Part shown: piece by piece, positions 37,992 to 53,150 of the stretch
Layout: the number at the start of each line of letters is the position of its first letter
Numbering within the stretch: the first letter of the stretch is position 1
Made by a program: the position numbers and the translations under genes
The notes under the pieces: model-generated
What the model was told of the DNA's origin: nothing
Seen by the model: the letters and a program-made list of their open reading frames with translations, nothing else
The model's database searches: none
Assembly: GCF_002834385.1 (NCBI RefSeq)
Contig: NZ_PITQ01000001.1
Location: 186,001 to 250,000 of the forward strand
Length of the DNA stretch: 64,000 nucleotides
From: Rahnella sp. AA
GTDB lineage: Bacteria; Pseudomonadota; Gammaproteobacteria; Enterobacterales; Enterobacteriaceae
Reading direction: 5' to 3'

Positions 37992-39422
37992 ATGGCCGCT
38001 GTAAAAAAATTGTCTGTTATAGAAAAGCTGGGTTTTGGTATGGGAGATGCTGCCTGCGGGATCGTCTATTCCTCCGTCACGATGTTCCTGACTTATTTTT
38101 ATACGGACATTTATGGCCTTTCTGCTGCTGCCGTTGGGGTGATGTTTTTGGTCACCCGCATCCTTGATGCCGTCAGCGATCCTCTCACCGGGATTGTCGC
38201 TGATCGGGTAAAAACGCGCTGGGGGCATTTTCGTCCCTGGCTTATCTGGTTTGCCATTCCTTATGCGGTTCTGGCTGTGATGACCTTCACCACGCCTGAT
38301 TTTGGCCATTCAGGCAAACTTCTCTATGCCTATATCACTTATTCACTGCTGATGCTGTGTTACACCTTTATCAATATCCCCTACTGTGCGCTGGGCGGTG
38401 TAATTACAACGGATGATAAAGATCGCCTTTCCGCACAATCTTACCGTTTCACTATTTCATCACTGGCGGGGTTGCTGGTTTCTGTCGGAACGCTGTGGTT
38501 GGTCGATTATTTTGGTAAAGAAAATCTTCAGGCCGGATATCAGGCAACCATGGCCGTGATGGGGGCGATTGCGGTTTGTATGTTGGTATTTTGTTTCTGC
38601 TTCACCAAAGAGAGAATCTCGGCCGAAGACACTCGTCAGGTGTCTGTACGCAGCGACTTAAAAAACCTGTTGTCGAACGACCAGTGGCGGATTGTAGCTA
38701 TCATCACTTTCTTTTCCAGCATGGCTGGCGTAATGCGTAGTTCAGCCACTTTGTATTACGCCACTTATCTGATGTTGGATAAAGGGCATAGTCTGCTCAG
38801 CGGTACGACGATGAAAAGTACCTTTATCACCACCAGTGTCGTGGGGACAATTTTTGGCGCGATGGCGGCAGGGTATTTTGCCAAACGCTTCAGTACATTA
38901 ACGATGTTTAAAAATATCAATCTGTTGCTGGTTTTGGCCGGCGTCGTGATGTTCTTTGTATCGCCGAAATTCCTGCCGGTTATCTTCCCGCTGTATTTCA
39001 TTATCGGGTTCTTACATCAGATGTATCAGCCGTTTAAGTGGAACATGATGGCCAATGCGGCCGATTACGGCGAGTGGAAAACCGGGCGTCGCATTACCGG
39101 GCTTTCTTTCTCCGGCAACTTATTCGCTTTAAAACTGGGTATGGCTTTTGCCGGGGCTTTCGTCGGATTTTCACTGGGCTGGTTTGGTTACCATGCTGGC
39201 GCTGAAACGCAAACGGCTCTCGCCACGACGGGTATTATTGGCCTTCTGACTGTCGGGCCTTCAGTGTCTTATCTGATCCTTTATTTCCTTTCCCGTTTCT
39301 ACAAACTTGATGATGCCACAATGAAAAATATTCAAGCCGATTTGGCAAAACGCAACGGGGACATTGCTGGTCAACAGGATTACGAACCGGAGCAGATCCC
39401 GGTTGTTCTGGTAGCGAAATAA
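37992..39422 (+). CDS. GPH-family glycoside:cation symporter
   Basis: A 476-residue glycoside-pentoside-hexuronide (GPH) family transporter with 12 predicted membrane segments (starting KLSVIEKLGFGMGDAACGIVYSS) and the family motif near residue 55, DAVSDPLTGIVADRVKTRWGHFRPW. It is most like XylP/YicJ-type carriers. The gene lies 15 bases upstream of a GH43 glycosidase gene, so it probably imports xylo- or arabino-oligosaccharides. The start at 37992 has GGAG seven bases upstream; ATG at 37974 lacks one. The long C-terminal tail (about 455-476) is hydrophilic. Confidence 0.9.
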   Translation: MAAVKKLSVIEKLGFGMGDAACGIVYSSVTMFLTYFYTDIYGLSAAAVGVMFLVTRILDAVSDPLTGIVADRVKTRWGHFRPWLIWFAIPYAVLAVMTFTTPDFGHSGKLLYAYITYSLLMLCYTFINIPYCALGGVITTDDKDRLSAQSYRFTISSLAGLLVSVGTLWLVDYFGKENLQAGYQATMAVMGAIAVCMLVFCFCFTKERISAEDTRQVSVRSDLKNLLSNDQWRIVAIITFFSSMAGVMRSSATLYYATYLMLDKGHSLLSGTTMKSTFITTSVVGTIFGAMAAGYFAKRFSTLTMFKNINLLLVLAGVVMFFVSPKFLPVIFPLYFIIGFLHQMYQPFKWNMMANAADYGEWKTGRRITGLSFSGNLFALKLGMAFAGAFVGFSLGWFGYHAGAETQTALATTGIIGLLTVGPSVSYLILYFLSRFYKLDDATMKNIQADLAKRNGDIAGQQDYEPEQIPVVLVAK

Positions 39423-39437
39423 CACGGGAAGGTACCA

Positions 39438-40997
39438 ATGAATGGCGTATTAAATTCAGTCTGGCAGGCCGATTTGGGGGACGGGTGTTATCAGAATCCT
39501 GTTTTGCATGCCGATTATTCAGATCCGGATATTGTTTGCATAGGTGACGATATCTACATGGTGGCTTCAAGTTTCAATCATATTCCCGGCCTGCCTGTTT
39601 TGCACTCCAGGGATATGGTGAGCTGGACGATTATCAACCACGTTGTGCCAAGAATTAATTTTCCTGCGTATGACAGCGTGCAGCCAGGAAAAGGAATTTG
39701 GGCTCCGAGTATTCGTTACCATGACGGATTATTTTGGGTATTTTACAGTATGCCGGATGAAGGTATTTTTATGTCCTATGCTGAAAATCCGGCACTAACC
39801 TGGAGCGAGCCGCATTGCATTAAAGCTGTTAAAGGCTGGATCGATCCTTGCCCGTTTTGGGATAACAACGGGCGGGCATGGCTGGTACACGCATTTGCTT
39901 ACAGCCGTTCGGGAATTAAGCATCAGTTACAACTCTGCGAGATGTCGCCCGATGCCCGATCATTACTCGACGCCGGGCATATCATTTTTGACGGTACGGT
40001 TTCGCACCCTACGATTGAGGGGCCGAAGGTGTATCAGCGCAATGGCTGGTATTACATTTTCGCCCCTGCAGGCGGTGTTGAAAGTGGTTGGCAAACGGTA
40101 TTACGTTCGCGTCAGATCACCGGGCCATTTGAAACCCTGGACGTATTGCATCAGGGCCGTTCAGGAGTGAACGGCCCACATCAGGGTGGCTGGGTTGAGC
40201 TGAAAAACGGTAAATGCTGGTTTATGCATTTTCAGGATGCTGCACACGCGGGACGTGTTGTGCATCTGCAACCTATGCACTGGCGCGACGATGACTGGCC
40301 TGGAATCGGCGAGAATATTAACGCACAAGGGCTTGGAGAGCCTGTATCAACTCACAGTAAGCCTGTCATTCTCCACACCGGCAGGCCTTACGGGCCACAA
40401 ACTACGGACAACTTTGCGGAAGGAAACTATGGTTTACAGTGGCAGTGGCAAGCAAATCCGCACAGCCGTTGGGTTATTCCTTCCCGAACCGGTTTGACGC
40501 TGACGTGCCAGCCTTTTGGCGCACGTTTTATCTACGATACTCCGCAGCTGTTGTTGCAAAAATTTCCCGCGCCGGAATTTGTGGCCGAGACATTACTCTC
40601 GCCCGATTTTCTGCATGTCGGGGAACAAAGCGGTCTGATTGTTTATGGCGAAAGATACGCCGCGATTTCAGTTTGCCAGGAGGAGAACCAGCAGGCGCTG
40701 GTATTTGATTTCGGCTGGATGAGCGATGCGGGTATTTTGAATCAGAAAAGAACCGTTGTGGGCATGTTGAATAGCGATCAGCCGGTCTTCATCAAAGTAA
40801 AAGTATCCGCCCGGGGTGTATGTCATTTCTTCTACAAGCAAGCCGGAGAGGCTGAATGGCGAGCGATTATTCCGTCATTTTCGGCTTCAGCGGGTAAATG
40901 GGTAGGGGCAAAAATCGGTATTTATTCTGCATCAGCGAGCGAAAATTTAAACTGCGGTTGCAGCCGGTTTGACTATTTTTCAATCTCGGGTCATTAG
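39438..40997 (+). CDS. glycoside hydrolase family 43 (beta-xylosidase/arabinofuranosidase)
   Basis: A 519-residue cytoplasmic glycosidase with no signal peptide. The N-terminal five-bladed propeller (1-about 310) shows the GH43 catalytic set: base Asp29 (ADYSDPDIV), pKa modulator Asp136 (GWIDPCPF) and acid Glu194 (PTIEGPKVY). The C-terminal beta-sandwich (about 330-515) is the usual GH43 accessory domain. The DYSDPDIVCIGDDIYMVASSF opening is typical of subfamily 12, which contains beta-xylosidases and alpha-L-arabinofuranosidases. A GGAAGG site precedes the ATG. It forms an operon with the GPH transporter. Confidence 0.92.
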   Translation: MNGVLNSVWQADLGDGCYQNPVLHADYSDPDIVCIGDDIYMVASSFNHIPGLPVLHSRDMVSWTIINHVVPRINFPAYDSVQPGKGIWAPSIRYHDGLFWVFYSMPDEGIFMSYAENPALTWSEPHCIKAVKGWIDPCPFWDNNGRAWLVHAFAYSRSGIKHQLQLCEMSPDARSLLDAGHIIFDGTVSHPTIEGPKVYQRNGWYYIFAPAGGVESGWQTVLRSRQITGPFETLDVLHQGRSGVNGPHQGGWVELKNGKCWFMHFQDAAHAGRVVHLQPMHWRDDDWPGIGENINAQGLGEPVSTHSKPVILHTGRPYGPQTTDNFAEGNYGLQWQWQANPHSRWVIPSRTGLTLTCQPFGARFIYDTPQLLLQKFPAPEFVAETLLSPDFLHVGEQSGLIVYGERYAAISVCQEENQQALVFDFGWMSDAGILNQKRTVVGMLNSDQPVFIKVKVSARGVCHFFYKQAGEAEWRAIIPSFSASAGKWVGAKIGIYSASASENLNCGCSRFDYFSISGH

Positions 40998-41008
40998 CTG
41001 AAAAATAA

Positions 41009-41040
41009 AGCCAGCCGGTCTCACCGGCTGGCTCTTTTTC
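41009..41040. terminator. bidirectional terminator between the GH43 and bglA genes
   Basis: AGCCAGCCGG-TCTCA-CCGGCTGGCT with CTTTTT on the right and an A-rich left flank. It separates convergent genes. Confidence 0.85.
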
Positions 41041-41054
41041 AGTGATATTAAGGG

Positions 41055-42545
<1,491 letters not shown>

Positions 42546-44078
42546 TTAATTCATTTCTGCCTGTGCGGCGCGCTGACTTTCAGCTTGGATCTTTTTCGTG
42601 GCCGCCACATCGGGCTCATCTTTGAAACCGACCAGCCAGGTAAACAAGGCGCCGAGAACAAAGGCGACGGTAATCGACAGCAGGAAACCGAGGAACTGCG
42701 GCATGTGGCCTTCTTTGAAGAACACCGGCAATACCGCAATCCCCGGCAGGCAATAGCTCCATGAAACGGCATTGAAAGAACCGGCAATCGCACCGCCGAT
42801 ACCGCCTGCTACGCAACTGCACAGGAAAGGTTTTTTCAGGCGCAGGGCCACACCGTAAATTGCCGGTTCAGTAATCCCGAACAGGCCGGTGACGCCAGCG
42901 GAAAGGGAGATCCCTTTCATTTCACGGTTACGGGTTTTCAGGTAAACGCCAAACATGCTGCCGGTCATCGCGAATACGGCTGAGGCTTGCAGACCGGTGA
43001 AGGTGTCGTAGCCCAGCGTTGCGTAGTTACCGACGGTAACCGGCGTAATGCCCCAGTGAACGCCGAGTGTGACCAGCGGTTGCCAGAAAGCACCGACAAC
43101 GAAACCGGCAATGGTCGGGCTGAGGTGATAGAGATAGTTGTAAACGCCGCCAATCGCGCCGCCGATCAGGTTGCCGATCGGGCCGAACACCAGAAGCGTC
43201 ATCGGTACCATAATGGCGATACAAAACATCGGGGTGAACAGATTGCGGATGACGACCGGCAACACTTTGTTGAAGAAGCGTTCGACGTAAGACATCGCCC
43301 AGACCATCAGGATGATCGGAATAACGGACGCGGTATAGCTTAGATATTTCACCGGTATCCCGAGGAAATCGAGCGTTGGCGAAGCCAGCGGAATGCCGAC
43401 AATATTCGTCAGGATGCTGGCGATTTCCGGATTGTTCACGGCTTCGCGCATCAGTTGCTGCATGGCCGGGTCAGCGGAGTTGATCGAGGTGATTTTGAAC
43501 GCGGTCAGCATGTTCATATAATCAGGGCTGATCAGCGCACAGGCCGTAATGACAGCGGTAAATGGATGAACGTTGAATTTTTTTGCCGCCGTAAACGCGA
43601 TCATGACCGGCAGGAAGGTAAATGCCGTCCAGGAAACGAAATTGAGAATACGGTAGGTGCCGCTGCTTGCATCCATAATCCCGACGGCCGCGAGGAAAGA
43701 AATAATCCCCTGTAAAATACCGCAGGCGGCGAGCTGATAAAGGAATGGGGTGAAGATACTGGAAATGACATCCATCACGCGGCTGACGATACCAACGTTT
43801 GGCGCAGAGACCGGAGCGTTTTCATCAATGTGAATCAGTTTCAGAACCTGTTTATAAGCGTCGCTGACGTGGTTACCAATTACCACCTGCATCTGACCAC
43901 CGGCTTCGATTACGGTAATAACGCCTTTAACGCGTTTTAATTCTTCTTTATCAACAGAACTATTATCTTTCAGAACAAAGCGTAAACGGGTAGCGCAATG
44001 TGTGATGCTAATCACATTATTTTCGCCGCCAATATATTTAACAATATCCTGAGCTGTCTGAGCGTAATCAATAGCCAT
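42546..44078 (-). CDS. beta-glucoside PTS permease, IIBC components
   Basis: A 510-residue PTS permease of the glucose/beta-glucoside superfamily. Domain IIB is N-terminal, with the phosphorylated cysteine in SITHCATRLRFVLKD (about residue 27). IIC follows from about 105 to 480, with about ten membrane segments and GLFGITEPAIYGV. No IIA domain is attached, so it must borrow a IIA, probably the glucose enzyme. The gene lies between an RpiR regulator and bglA on the same strand. Confidence 0.93.
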   Translation of the reverse strand: MAIDYAQTAQDIVKYIGGENNVISITHCATRLRFVLKDNSSVDKEELKRVKGVITVIEAGGQMQVVIGNHVSDAYKQVLKLIHIDENAPVSAPNVGIVSRVMDVISSIFTPFLYQLAACGILQGIISFLAAVGIMDASSGTYRILNFVSWTAFTFLPVMIAFTAAKKFNVHPFTAVITACALISPDYMNMLTAFKITSINSADPAMQQLMREAVNNPEIASILTNIVGIPLASPTLDFLGIPVKYLSYTASVIPIILMVWAMSYVERFFNKVLPVVIRNLFTPMFCIAIMVPMTLLVFGPIGNLIGGAIGGVYNYLYHLSPTIAGFVVGAFWQPLVTLGVHWGITPVTVGNYATLGYDTFTGLQASAVFAMTGSMFGVYLKTRNREMKGISLSAGVTGLFGITEPAIYGVALRLKKPFLCSCVAGGIGGAIAGSFNAVSWSYCLPGIAVLPVFFKEGHMPQFLGFLLSITVAFVLGALFTWLVGFKDEPDVAATKKIQAESQRAAQAEMN

Positions 44079-44225
44079 TATTTATTATTCTCCTGCGGGT
44101 ATACAGAGGTGAGCTTTTTTGTTTTTTTACTCGTTGGCAGGAGTGTAGCAAAAGAAAGGGTATTGTCACGATATAACAAAAAACAGGAAAGGTAATATGT
44201 CACATCTTTAAAACACCCTGTTTTT

Positions 44226-44966
44226 TCATTGCGCTGAGTCACGTTTTATTAAAGGTAATTTCTTTCCAATCGTTTCGATAATATAAAGTACGGGGATCTG
44301 CGTTGTAATATTGTACTGACCTTCTAATACAATTTGCGGCATGTGGTAGGAGATGTTGAGGTCTGCCATACGCGCCAGCGTTGAGTTCTCGCTGTTTGTC
44401 AGGCTGATGATCTGGCAGTTGTGCTGGCTGAACTGTGTGGCGAACCGTAATACTTCCTCCGTCTCTCCTGAGACAGAAAGAATAATAGCGATGGCATCTT
44501 TATACATATCGCTGTTAATCGGGAAATAAGGATCGTCAATAAAGGTACTGAATTTCCCGACGTTAGAGAAAAAACGTGCGCTGTATTTTCCTAATGAACC
44601 CGATGTACCCACGCCGACGAATATAATTCGCTGCGCATTTGCAATTTGCCTGGCTGCCTGATCCAGTAATTCATCAAATTCGCTGTTATTAATACTTTTG
44701 AAATAGCTGATGATTTCACTGATACCAAAGGAGACCGGCGGCTTTTCTTCATGTTCCAAAAACAATTTAAAACGGATACGAAACTCAGAATATCCGTCGC
44801 AATCCATTTTCTTGCAAAAACGCAGAACCGTGGTGGTGGAGACCCCGGCGGCATCCGCCAGCTCACGGATGGTCATGTACATCACTTTGTCGCCATTCTT
44901 GACGATGTAGTTATAGACCGTCAGTTCCAGTTCGTTTAACGCTGAAATGGCTTTGTGTGTGAACAT
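44226..44966 (-). CDS. MurR/RpiR-family regulator of the beta-glucoside genes
   Basis: A 246-residue RpiR-type regulator: N-terminal HTH (about 1-75, ADAAGVSTTTVLRFCKKMD) and a SIS sugar-phosphate domain (about 105-230, IIFVGVGTSGSLGKYSARFF). SIS regulators sense phosphosugars, so a 6-phospho-glucoside signal made by the adjacent PTS is likely. It is upstream of the PTS gene on the same strand, with about 147 bases between them. Confidence 0.9.
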   Translation of the reverse strand: MFTHKAISALNELELTVYNYIVKNGDKVMYMTIRELADAAGVSTTTVLRFCKKMDCDGYSEFRIRFKLFLEHEEKPPVSFGISEIISYFKSINNSEFDELLDQAARQIANAQRIIFVGVGTSGSLGKYSARFFSNVGKFSTFIDDPYFPINSDMYKDAIAIILSVSGETEEVLRFATQFSQHNCQIISLTNSENSTLARMADLNISYHMPQIVLEGQYNITTQIPVLYIIETIGKKLPLIKRDSAQ

Positions 44967-45002
44967 GAGATGCCTGTTTTTTAATGGATTGCGAAAAGGA
45001 TA

Positions 45003-45506
45003 TCAGAGGTATTTTAACATCGTCACTTCGCAATCGACATGGCCGGTGTTCCCCATTGGTCCCTCAATATGCTGAAAACCCAGACGCTCATACAGCGCAA
45101 TCGCCTGCGTCAGGCTGGCGGTTGTTTCCAGATAGCAGCGCCCAAAACCCTGTGTACGCGCGTGTTCAATCGCCTGTAATGCCAGCTTTTTCGCCAGCCC
45201 CTGTCCGCGCAGTGAAGGCATAAAATACATTTTCTGCAATTCGCATACATCGTCTTCGGCCCCTGAGAGTGGCGCTACGCCACCGCCTCCGGCAACGACA
45301 CCATTCAGTTCGACTACCCAATACGCGCAGTGCGGTTGGCTGTAAGTCTCGTACAGATGATCCAGATTCGGATCGGCCACGGTATAACCTTTATCGGCGG
45401 TCAGGCCAAACTCGGCGGAAACACGACGGATCACGTTTGCGATCGCGGCATTATCTTCGGGGCGAATTGGCCGAACCAATACGCTGACAGGAAGGGGGGT
45501 CGTCAT
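45003..45506 (-). CDS. yjgM: GNAT acetyltransferase YjgM
   Basis: A 167-residue GNAT N-acetyltransferase, matching E. coli YjgM in length and in [32 protein letters not shown] (acetyl-CoA pyrophosphate loop) and CYLETTA. Its substrate is unknown. I chose the ATG at 45506, giving the E. coli length; a GTG three codons upstream is possible. The gene precedes valS on the same strand, as in E. coli. Confidence 0.9.
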   Translation of the reverse strand: MTTPLPVSVLVRPIRPEDNAAIANVIRRVSAEFGLTADKGYTVADPNLDHLYETYSQPHCAYWVVELNGVVAGGGGVAPLSGAEDDVCELQKMYFMPSLRGQGLAKKLALQAIEHARTQGFGRCYLETTASLTQAIALYERLGFQHIEGPMGNTGHVDCEVTMLKYL

Positions 45507-45626
45507 ATTGCTCACTCAGTATCGAATAATAAGATAAATAAACAGAACGTTTTAATACCATCTAAGAATGGGTAGGTGCAACGTTGATGCCGGTTATCCG
45601 GTGTTTCTTATCCGGATAAACAGCAA

Positions 45627-45647
45627 AAAGGCCGCTTGTGCGGCCTT
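45627..45647 (-). terminator. valS terminator
   Basis: AAAGGCCGC-ACAA-GCGGCCTTT with a short T run on the minus strand, directly after the valS stop. Confidence 0.8.
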
Positions 45648-45671
45648 TGTTATTTCATCTGCCCGTCAAAA

Positions 45672-48519
<2,848 letters not shown>

Positions 48520-48527
<8 letters not shown>

Positions 48528-49005
48528 TTCGCTTCGTATTTTCGTCGGTCGATGTGGTGACTGAGGGCGGCGTGGCCGTCGTCAAAGAGAAACCCACGCT
48601 GCGATAGGCTTTGTAGCGTTCGCGCGCAAGCTGTTTAAGGGAATCTTCGTAAGGAACGAAGTCTACCACTTCATGGAAAGCAGTAGCAAAATCTGCAAAT
48701 TCAGGCAGGAGGCTTATCAGCAGGTCGCGTGGCGCATTGCCGCGCTTACCCGGCCAGCAAAGCTCCACCGGCGCACCAAATCTCGGGCCTTCGCCTGCCA
48801 GATTGTGCGGCACGAAGTGGTTTGGATCGCGCTTCCACAGCGCTTCATCCAGACGCTCGGCCTGTTTTTGATCTTCACAGGCCAGCAGAACACGTTTGCC
48901 CATCCGGTAACGTTCAGCGGCGACCTGACAGGCCAACGCTTCGTGTGAGCTGAGCTCGCCACTTGCATCCGGCGCATCGAGAAGAAAGAAGGTTGCCTGT
49001 TTCAT
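48520..49005 (-). CDS. holC: DNA polymerase III chi subunit
   Basis: HolC (chi) joins the clamp-loader complex through psi and binds the SSB C-terminus. The 161-residue protein is collinear with E. coli HolC ([51 protein letters not shown]) but ends in about 14 extra residues ([16 protein letters not shown]) beyond the usual end. The extension is Ser/Thr-rich and the stop overlaps valS. Confidence 0.95.
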
Positions 49006-49124
49006 GATGAGTTCACTGTGCTGCTGAGAAAAAACAGGGGCGCAACTGGGTGCGCCCGCCTGTGAAGGGCCTGAGGATGTTTCCAGACCCTGATTGGGGA
49101 ATTATACCTTATTTAGCGAATGAA

Positions 49125-50651
<1,527 letters not shown>

Positions 50652-50914
50652 TTAAAGACAAGGGCGGGAGGTACGGCTAGAATGAGTCGCCGGAGACACT
50701 CTCCCGTCATTGTGTTAACGACCTGTGTTAACCTTAAACGGCGTTAGTTTTTATTTTGGCGGCTATAAGCAAGTTCCTATAGGACACCCCAATTCTCGGT
50801 GTTGTAATACTATTTTAGCTGCGAAGGCTGCCATATGATGAGAATAAATGACGGATTAGCGATGAAACTAGCGATTTTCCTTCAAAAAGACAAGTTTTCA
50901 CAGGCGTATTAAGC

Positions 50915-52009
50915 GTGATCATCATTAGATATCTGGTTAGGGAAACCTTCAAGAGCCAATTTGCCATTCTGTTCATTTTGCTTCTCATCTTCTTCTGTCA
51001 GAAGCTGGTCAGAGTGCTTGGAGCGGCGGTCGATGGCGATATCCCAACAAATTTAGTTCTCTCTCTTCTGGGGCTTGGCGTTCCGGAAATGGCGCAGCTT
51101 ATTCTGCCGCTCAGCCTGTTCCTCGGTTTGCTGATGACGCTGGGTAAACTCTACACTGACAGCGAAATTACGGTCATGCACGCCTGCGGCCTGGGAAAAC
51201 GCTCTCTGGTTATCGCCGCACTGGTTCTCGCGCTGTTTACGTCAATCTTTGCCGGGGCGAATGCCATCTGGCTCAGCCCGTGGTCATCTAAGCATCAGGA
51301 CGAAGTGCTGGCGGAAGCGAAGGCTAACCCGAGTATGGCGGCGATGGTTGAAGGCCAGTTCCAGCAGGCCCAAAATGGCAACGCGGTTCTTTTTGTTGGC
51401 AGCGTGAAAGGCAAAGAATTCCATAACGTATTTCTGGCGCAGTTGCGCCCGAATGGCAACCAGCGTCCTTCTGTTGTTGTCGCTGATAAAGGCCACATGT
51501 TGCAGCGTGCTGATGGTTCCCAGCAGGTGATCCTCGATAGAGGCACCCGTTATGAAGGCACTGCGTTATTGCGTGATTTTCGCGTGACGGACTTCACCGA
51601 TTATCTGGCAGTGATCGGGCATCAGACGGTACAGCTTGATCCCAATCAGTCTGATCAGATGACCATGACGCAACTCTGGCATTCTAACGAACCTGAGGCG
51701 CGGGCAGAGCTGAACTGGCGTTTAACGTTGATCGTCTCCGTCTTTATTATGGCACTGCTGGTGGTTCCGCTCAGTGTGGTGAACCCGCGACAGGGTCGTG
51801 TGCTCAGCATGTTGCCAGCGATTTTGCTGTATCTGATTTTCTTCCTGCTACAAACCTCCCTGCGTTCCAACGGTGCGAAAGGCAAGTTGGATCCGATGGT
51901 CTGGATGTGGGGGACGAACCTGCTCTATTTCGCACTGGCATTGGTGCTTAATGCATGGGATACCTTGCCGGTCCGTAAGGTTCGCGCGCGTCTGAGAGGA
52001 GTTGCCTGA
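50915..52009 (+). CDS. lptF: LPS export permease LptF
   Basis: LptF pairs with LptG as the membrane part of the LptB2FG ABC transporter, which extracts lipopolysaccharide for export. The 364-residue protein has six membrane segments (three at each end; MIIIRYLVRETFKSQFAILF) around a periplasmic beta-jellyroll (about 130-260). The start codon is GTG. It overlaps the next gene by one base (TGATG), so translation is coupled. Confidence 0.97.
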   Translation: MIIIRYLVRETFKSQFAILFILLLIFFCQKLVRVLGAAVDGDIPTNLVLSLLGLGVPEMAQLILPLSLFLGLLMTLGKLYTDSEITVMHACGLGKRSLVIAALVLALFTSIFAGANAIWLSPWSSKHQDEVLAEAKANPSMAAMVEGQFQQAQNGNAVLFVGSVKGKEFHNVFLAQLRPNGNQRPSVVVADKGHMLQRADGSQQVILDRGTRYEGTALLRDFRVTDFTDYLAVIGHQTVQLDPNQSDQMTMTQLWHSNEPEARAELNWRLTLIVSVFIMALLVVPLSVVNPRQGRVLSMLPAILLYLIFFLLQTSLRSNGAKGKLDPMVWMWGTNLLYFALALVLNAWDTLPVRKVRARLRGVA

Positions 52010-53079
52010 TGTTTGGCGTATTAGACCGTTACATTGGTCGCACTATCTTCAATACCATCATGATGACGTTGTTCATGCTGGTATCACTCTCCGGCATCAT
52101 CAAATTTGTCGACCAGTTGCGTAAAGTCGGGCAGGGCGGGTATTCTGCCGCAGGTGCAGGGTTATACACTTTGCTGAGCGTGCCGAAGGATATTGAGATC
52201 TTCTTTCCGATGGCGGCACTTTTGGGTGCATTGCTTGGTTTGGGTACGCTGGCAACCCGCAGTGAGCTGGTGGTCATGCAGGCTTCCGGCTTTACCCGTA
52301 TGCAGATCGCCGCTTCAGTGATGAAGACGGCAATCCCGCTGGTGCTTCTGACGATGGCGATTGGTGAATGGGTTGCCCCGCAGGGCGAACAGATGGCCCG
52401 TAACTATCGTGCGCAGCAGATGTACGGCGGTTCGCTGCTTTCCACACAAAACGGTTTGTGGGCGAAAGACGGCCACGACTTCATCTACATTGAACGCGTG
52501 GCGGGCGAGAAAGAGCTGACGGGCGTCAACATCTACCATTTCAATCAGGATAATAAGCTGCAGTCCGTCCGTTACGCTTCCTCTGCCACCTTTGATGGCG
52601 GTGAGTGGAAGCTCTCTCAGGTGGATGAATCTGACCTGACGGACAATCTGCAGATCACGGGTTCGCAGACCCTGACGGGTGTGTGGAAAACCAATCTGAC
52701 GCCGGACAAACTGGGCGTTGTGGCCCTCGACCCGGACGCGTTATCGATAAGCGGTCTGCATAATTACGTGAAGTATCTGAAGCAGAGCGGCCAGGAAGCA
52801 AAACGGTACCAGCTGAACATGTGGAGTAAAATCTTCTCTCCATTATCAGTTGCGGTAATGATGCTGATGGCGCTGTCATTCATTTTCGGGCCTTTGCGAA
52901 GCGTCCCAATGGGGGGGCGCGTGGTGACGGGTATTTGCTTCGGCTTCCTGTTCTACGTGCTCGATCAGATATTCGGCCCGTTAAGCCTGGTATATAACAT
53001 TCCGCCGATCCTGGGCGCGTTGTTGCCAAGCGGGCTGTTCTTCGTCATCAGTATGTTCTTACTGCTGAGAAAGCGTTAA
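52009..53079 (+). CDS. lptG: LPS export permease LptG
   Basis: The partner permease of LptF, 356 residues long, with six membrane segments and a periplasmic jellyroll (about 135-265). The N-terminus MFGVLDRYIGRTIFNTIMMTL matches E. coli LptG. ATG of lptG lies within the stop of lptF. The pair ends with a strong terminator. Confidence 0.97.
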   Translation: MFGVLDRYIGRTIFNTIMMTLFMLVSLSGIIKFVDQLRKVGQGGYSAAGAGLYTLLSVPKDIEIFFPMAALLGALLGLGTLATRSELVVMQASGFTRMQIAASVMKTAIPLVLLTMAIGEWVAPQGEQMARNYRAQQMYGGSLLSTQNGLWAKDGHDFIYIERVAGEKELTGVNIYHFNQDNKLQSVRYASSATFDGGEWKLSQVDESDLTDNLQITGSQTLTGVWKTNLTPDKLGVVALDPDALSISGLHNYVKYLKQSGQEAKRYQLNMWSKIFSPLSVAVMMLMALSFIFGPLRSVPMGGRVVTGICFGFLFYVLDQIFGPLSLVYNIPPILGALLPSGLFFVISMFLLLRKR

Positions 53080-53100
53080 CTCACTGAAACAGATAAATAA

Positions 53101-53127
53101 AAAGCAGGCAATGCCTGCTTTTTTTAC
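53101..53127. terminator. lptFG terminator
   Basis: AAAGCAGGC-AAT-GCCTGCTTTTTTT, 22 bases after the lptG stop, between convergent lptG and ampH. Left-flank A residues allow use from both sides. Confidence 0.9.
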
Positions 53128-53150
53128 GTCGGCAATCTGGCCTTTCGCCA